Origin: Smithella sp. ME-1
GTDB taxonomy: Bacteria; Desulfobacterota; Syntrophia; Syntrophales; Smithellaceae
Length of the DNA: 6,097 nucleotides
Assembly: GCA_000495415.1 (NCBI GenBank)
Contig: AWGX01000532.1
Location: forward strand, 1-6,097
Direction of reading: 5' to 3'
In this document: in pieces, positions 4,253 through 6,097 of the stretch
Layout of the letters: each line of letters begins with the position of its first letter
Position numbering within the stretch: the stretch's first letter is position 1
Made by a program: the position numbers and the translations under genes
Notes under the pieces: generated by a model
Told to the model about the DNA's origin: nothing
Databases searched by the model: none
Seen by the model: the letters and a program-made list of their open reading frames with translations, nothing else

Positions 4253-6097
4253 ATGCCGCTATCCCGTAAAAGATCAAAATATAAAAATAATGGAGAAATT
4301 AAAAAACTTTCCAAACTTTTTAATCTTTTTCTTGGTGTAATCCTCTGTGTCCTGCTTGCTACAGTTGGCGGAACTGCTACCTACTATGCCTTTACTCTGG
4401 ATTTGCCTGGTATTGACGCGCTTAAGGATTATCGTCCCAGCATATCCTCCCGTGTTTATGATGACAATAACGAACTCATTGACGAGTTTTTTCTGGAAGA
4501 CAGAAAAGTTGTCAAAATTACCGAAATTCCGAAGATAGTTCGCCATGCTTTTGTCGCCTCGGAAGACTCGCGCTTCTATCAGCATACGGGGCTGGACATC
4601 CAGAGCATTTTCCGGGCGATGATGAAAAATGTTGGAGCGGGACATATAGTGCAGGGCGGCAGTACTATTACGCAGCAAGTGGCAAAAATGATGTATCTCT
4701 CTCCTGAAAAGAAATACACACGTAAGATTAAAGAGGCGATTCTCGCTTATAAAATAGATAAATATCTTACTAAGGATGAAATTCTTAATTTATATTTAAA
4801 CCAGATTTATTTAGGACACGGCACTTATGGAATAGAATCGGCCTCGCTTGGTTATTTCGGCAAAAACGCCAAAGATTTAAAGCTGCATGAGGCAGCACTG
4901 CTTGCCGGATTACCCAAAGCTCCTACCAATTATTCTCCCTTCCTTCGCTATGACAAGGCAAAAGAAAGGCAGTTGTATGTTCTTACGCGCATGATGGAAG
5001 ACGGCTACATTTCTCAGGAAGAGATGAAGAAAGCATATGCGCTTCCTTTGAAATTGCGACCTATCAAACCCAAGGATAAAGTTGCCGCTTATTTTGTAGA
5101 AACCGTCCGCCGCTACGTGCAGGAGAAATATGGCGCGGATGTGCTTTATAAAGAAGGTCTCTCTATCCATACGACTTTGAATTTGTCGGCGCAAAAATAT
5201 GCGCGTGATGCTGTGGAAAGAGGTTTGGCGGAATTAGAAGACAGAGAGAAATATCAACGCGGACTTGTGCAAGGTGCTCTCTTTTGCATGGATGTAAAAA
5301 CAGGAGCTATTCGCGCAATGGTCGGGGGACGGGATTTCAATAAAAGCGAATTCAACCGCGCAACGCAATCACGCAGGCAGCCCGGCTCCGCCTTTAAGCC
5401 GCTGATCTACACGGCAGCCTTCGATAAAGGATTTAATCCTTCATCACGGTTTATCGATTCTCCCATTGCTTTGGAAGATCCAAGTCAGGAGGGAGGTCTT
5501 TGGAAACCGAAAAACTTTGATGGAAAATTTCTGGGACCGGTTACCATGAGAACCGGACTTGTTCAGTCACGCAACATTGTCACGGTAAAAATTCTGCAGG
5601 AAATCGGCATAGATTACGCTGTATCATATGCTGCGAACATGGGAATTACTTCTCCTTTATCGCGTAATTTAGCATTGGCATTAGGCGTATCGGGTGTAAC
5701 TTTACAGGAACTGGCTCAAGCCTACGGTGTTCTGGCTAATCAGGGCCAGAAAGTAACCCCGTATTTCATTAAAAAAATTGTTGACCGCACCGGTAATGTT
5801 TTTGAAGAAACTAAAGTTCAGCCGGAGCAGGTTATTGATCCCCGCATCGCTTTCCTGTCGACTTATGTCATGCAGGATGTTGTCATAAGTGGTACCGGTA
5901 CAAGGGTAAGAAGCATCGGAAGACCCGTTGCGGCAAAAACAGGAACCACGAATGATACTCGTGATGCCTGGTTTATCGGCACGACTCCTTCCCTGATTGC
6001 CGGAGTTTGGGTTGGCTTTGACCAGGAAAGGTCATTGGGCGAACAGGAAGTAGGCGGAAGAGCAGCGGCTCCCATCTGGCTTTATTTTATGGAAAAG
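4253..6097 (+). CDS. mrcA: PBP1A-family bifunctional peptidoglycan synthase, 3' end beyond window
   Basis: A class A penicillin-binding protein anchored in the inner membrane: its glycosyltransferase domain polymerises lipid II and its transpeptidase domain crosslinks peptide stems. 615 codons are visible without a stop. The order is: a basic cytoplasmic tail (1-21); one transmembrane helix (about 22-47); GT51 domain with EDSRFYQHTG (104-113, catalytic E104), GGSTITQQ (135-142), RKIKE (157-161) and EILNLYLNQIYLG; then transpeptidase with SAFK (S379 nucleophile, K382), SRN (439-441) and KTGTT (562-566). All catalytic motifs are intact. The OB-fold insert that E. coli PBP1A carries between the domains is absent: the linker runs straight from LNLSAQKYARDA to VQGALFCMDVKTG. 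The start ATG 4253 lies 11 bp after tatC and lacks a Shine-Dalgarno; an in-frame stop at 4232 limits alternatives. The last visible residues (APIWLYFMEK) match the region near the end of the transpeptidase domain, so only a C-terminal tail is missing. The symbol mrcA is by family; ponA is also used. Confidence 0.95.
   Translation, partial: MPLSRKRSKYKNNGEIKKLSKLFNLFLGVILCVLLATVGGTATYYAFTLDLPGIDALKDYRPSISSRVYDDNNELIDEFFLEDRKVVKITEIPKIVRHAFVASEDSRFYQHTGLDIQSIFRAMMKNVGAGHIVQGGSTITQQVAKMMYLSPEKKYTRKIKEAILAYKIDKYLTKDEILNLYLNQIYLGHGTYGIESASLGYFGKNAKDLKLHEAALLAGLPKAPTNYSPFLRYDKAKERQLYVLTRMMEDGYISQEEMKKAYALPLKLRPIKPKDKVAAYFVETVRRYVQEKYGADVLYKEGLSIHTTLNLSAQKYARDAVERGLAELEDREKYQRGLVQGALFCMDVKTGAIRAMVGGRDFNKSEFNRATQSRRQPGSAFKPLIYTAAFDKGFNPSSRFIDSPIALEDPSQEGGLWKPKNFDGKFLGPVTMRTGLVQSRNIVTVKILQEIGIDYAVSYAANMGITSPLSRNLALALGVSGVTLQELAQAYGVLANQGQKVTPYFIKKIVDRTGNVFEETKVQPEQVIDPRIAFLSTYVMQDVVISGTGTRVRSIGRPVAAKTGTTNDTRDAWFIGTTPSLIAGVWVGFDQERSLGEQEVGGRAAAPIWLYFMEK

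Noticed and set aside
4274..4678. Minus-strand 134-codon open frame within the PBP1A gene
   Set aside because: The plus strand here encodes the membrane helix and conserved GT51 motifs; the antisense frame is a by-product of codon composition.
5863..6075. Minus-strand open frame opposite the end of the PBP1A gene
   Set aside because: It is antisense to the KTG region of the transpeptidase and shows no independent coding evidence.

Overview
The window looks like ordinary chromosomal DNA of a Gram-negative bacterium. Two OmpA-C (peptidoglycan-binding) proteins with Sec signal peptides and a class A penicillin-binding protein imply an outer membrane and a murein layer. Moderate-to-low GC, GatC (implying tRNA-dependent amidation), and a histone-deacetylase-fold enzyme next to a tatA-tatC-PBP1A run fit a deltaproteobacterium / Desulfobacterota-type organism (Syntrophus-like). 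That placement is an inference from gene style and has not been tested by a search.

The window has two arms that diverge from an intergenic region at 2946-3137. The left arm, on the minus strand, reads from the centre outward: OmpA-like protein B (187 aa), its intrinsic terminator, OmpA-like protein A (170 aa), its intrinsic terminator, a histone deacetylase family hydrolase, gatC, and half of a palindromic repeat cut by the window edge. The two OmpA-like genes are tandem paralogues. Each carries its own near-identical promoter (TTGACA, 17-bp spacer, TAYYAA) and its own terminator, so the whole transcription unit was copied. The deacetylase and gatC form a separate operon with a 20-bp gap.

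The right arm, on the plus strand, is a probable operon: a TatA/TatB-type pore subunit, TatC, and a PBP1A-type bifunctional peptidoglycan synthase that runs off the right edge after 615 codons. A TTGACA promoter sits upstream of tatA. No terminator is visible between these genes.

The theme of the centre and right is the cell envelope: folded-protein export, murein synthesis and small murein-binding periplasmic proteins. The left end is translation quality (GatCAB) plus a deacetylase of unknown substrate. I see no mobile element, CRISPR array, phage gene, tRNA or rRNA, and no convincing new multi-gene system. The most unusual items are the paired anchorless OmpA-C proteins with a shared CGCPPCC motif, the mini-ORF overlapping the gatC TTG start, the lack of an OB insert in the PBP1A, and the truncated palindrome at the left edge.
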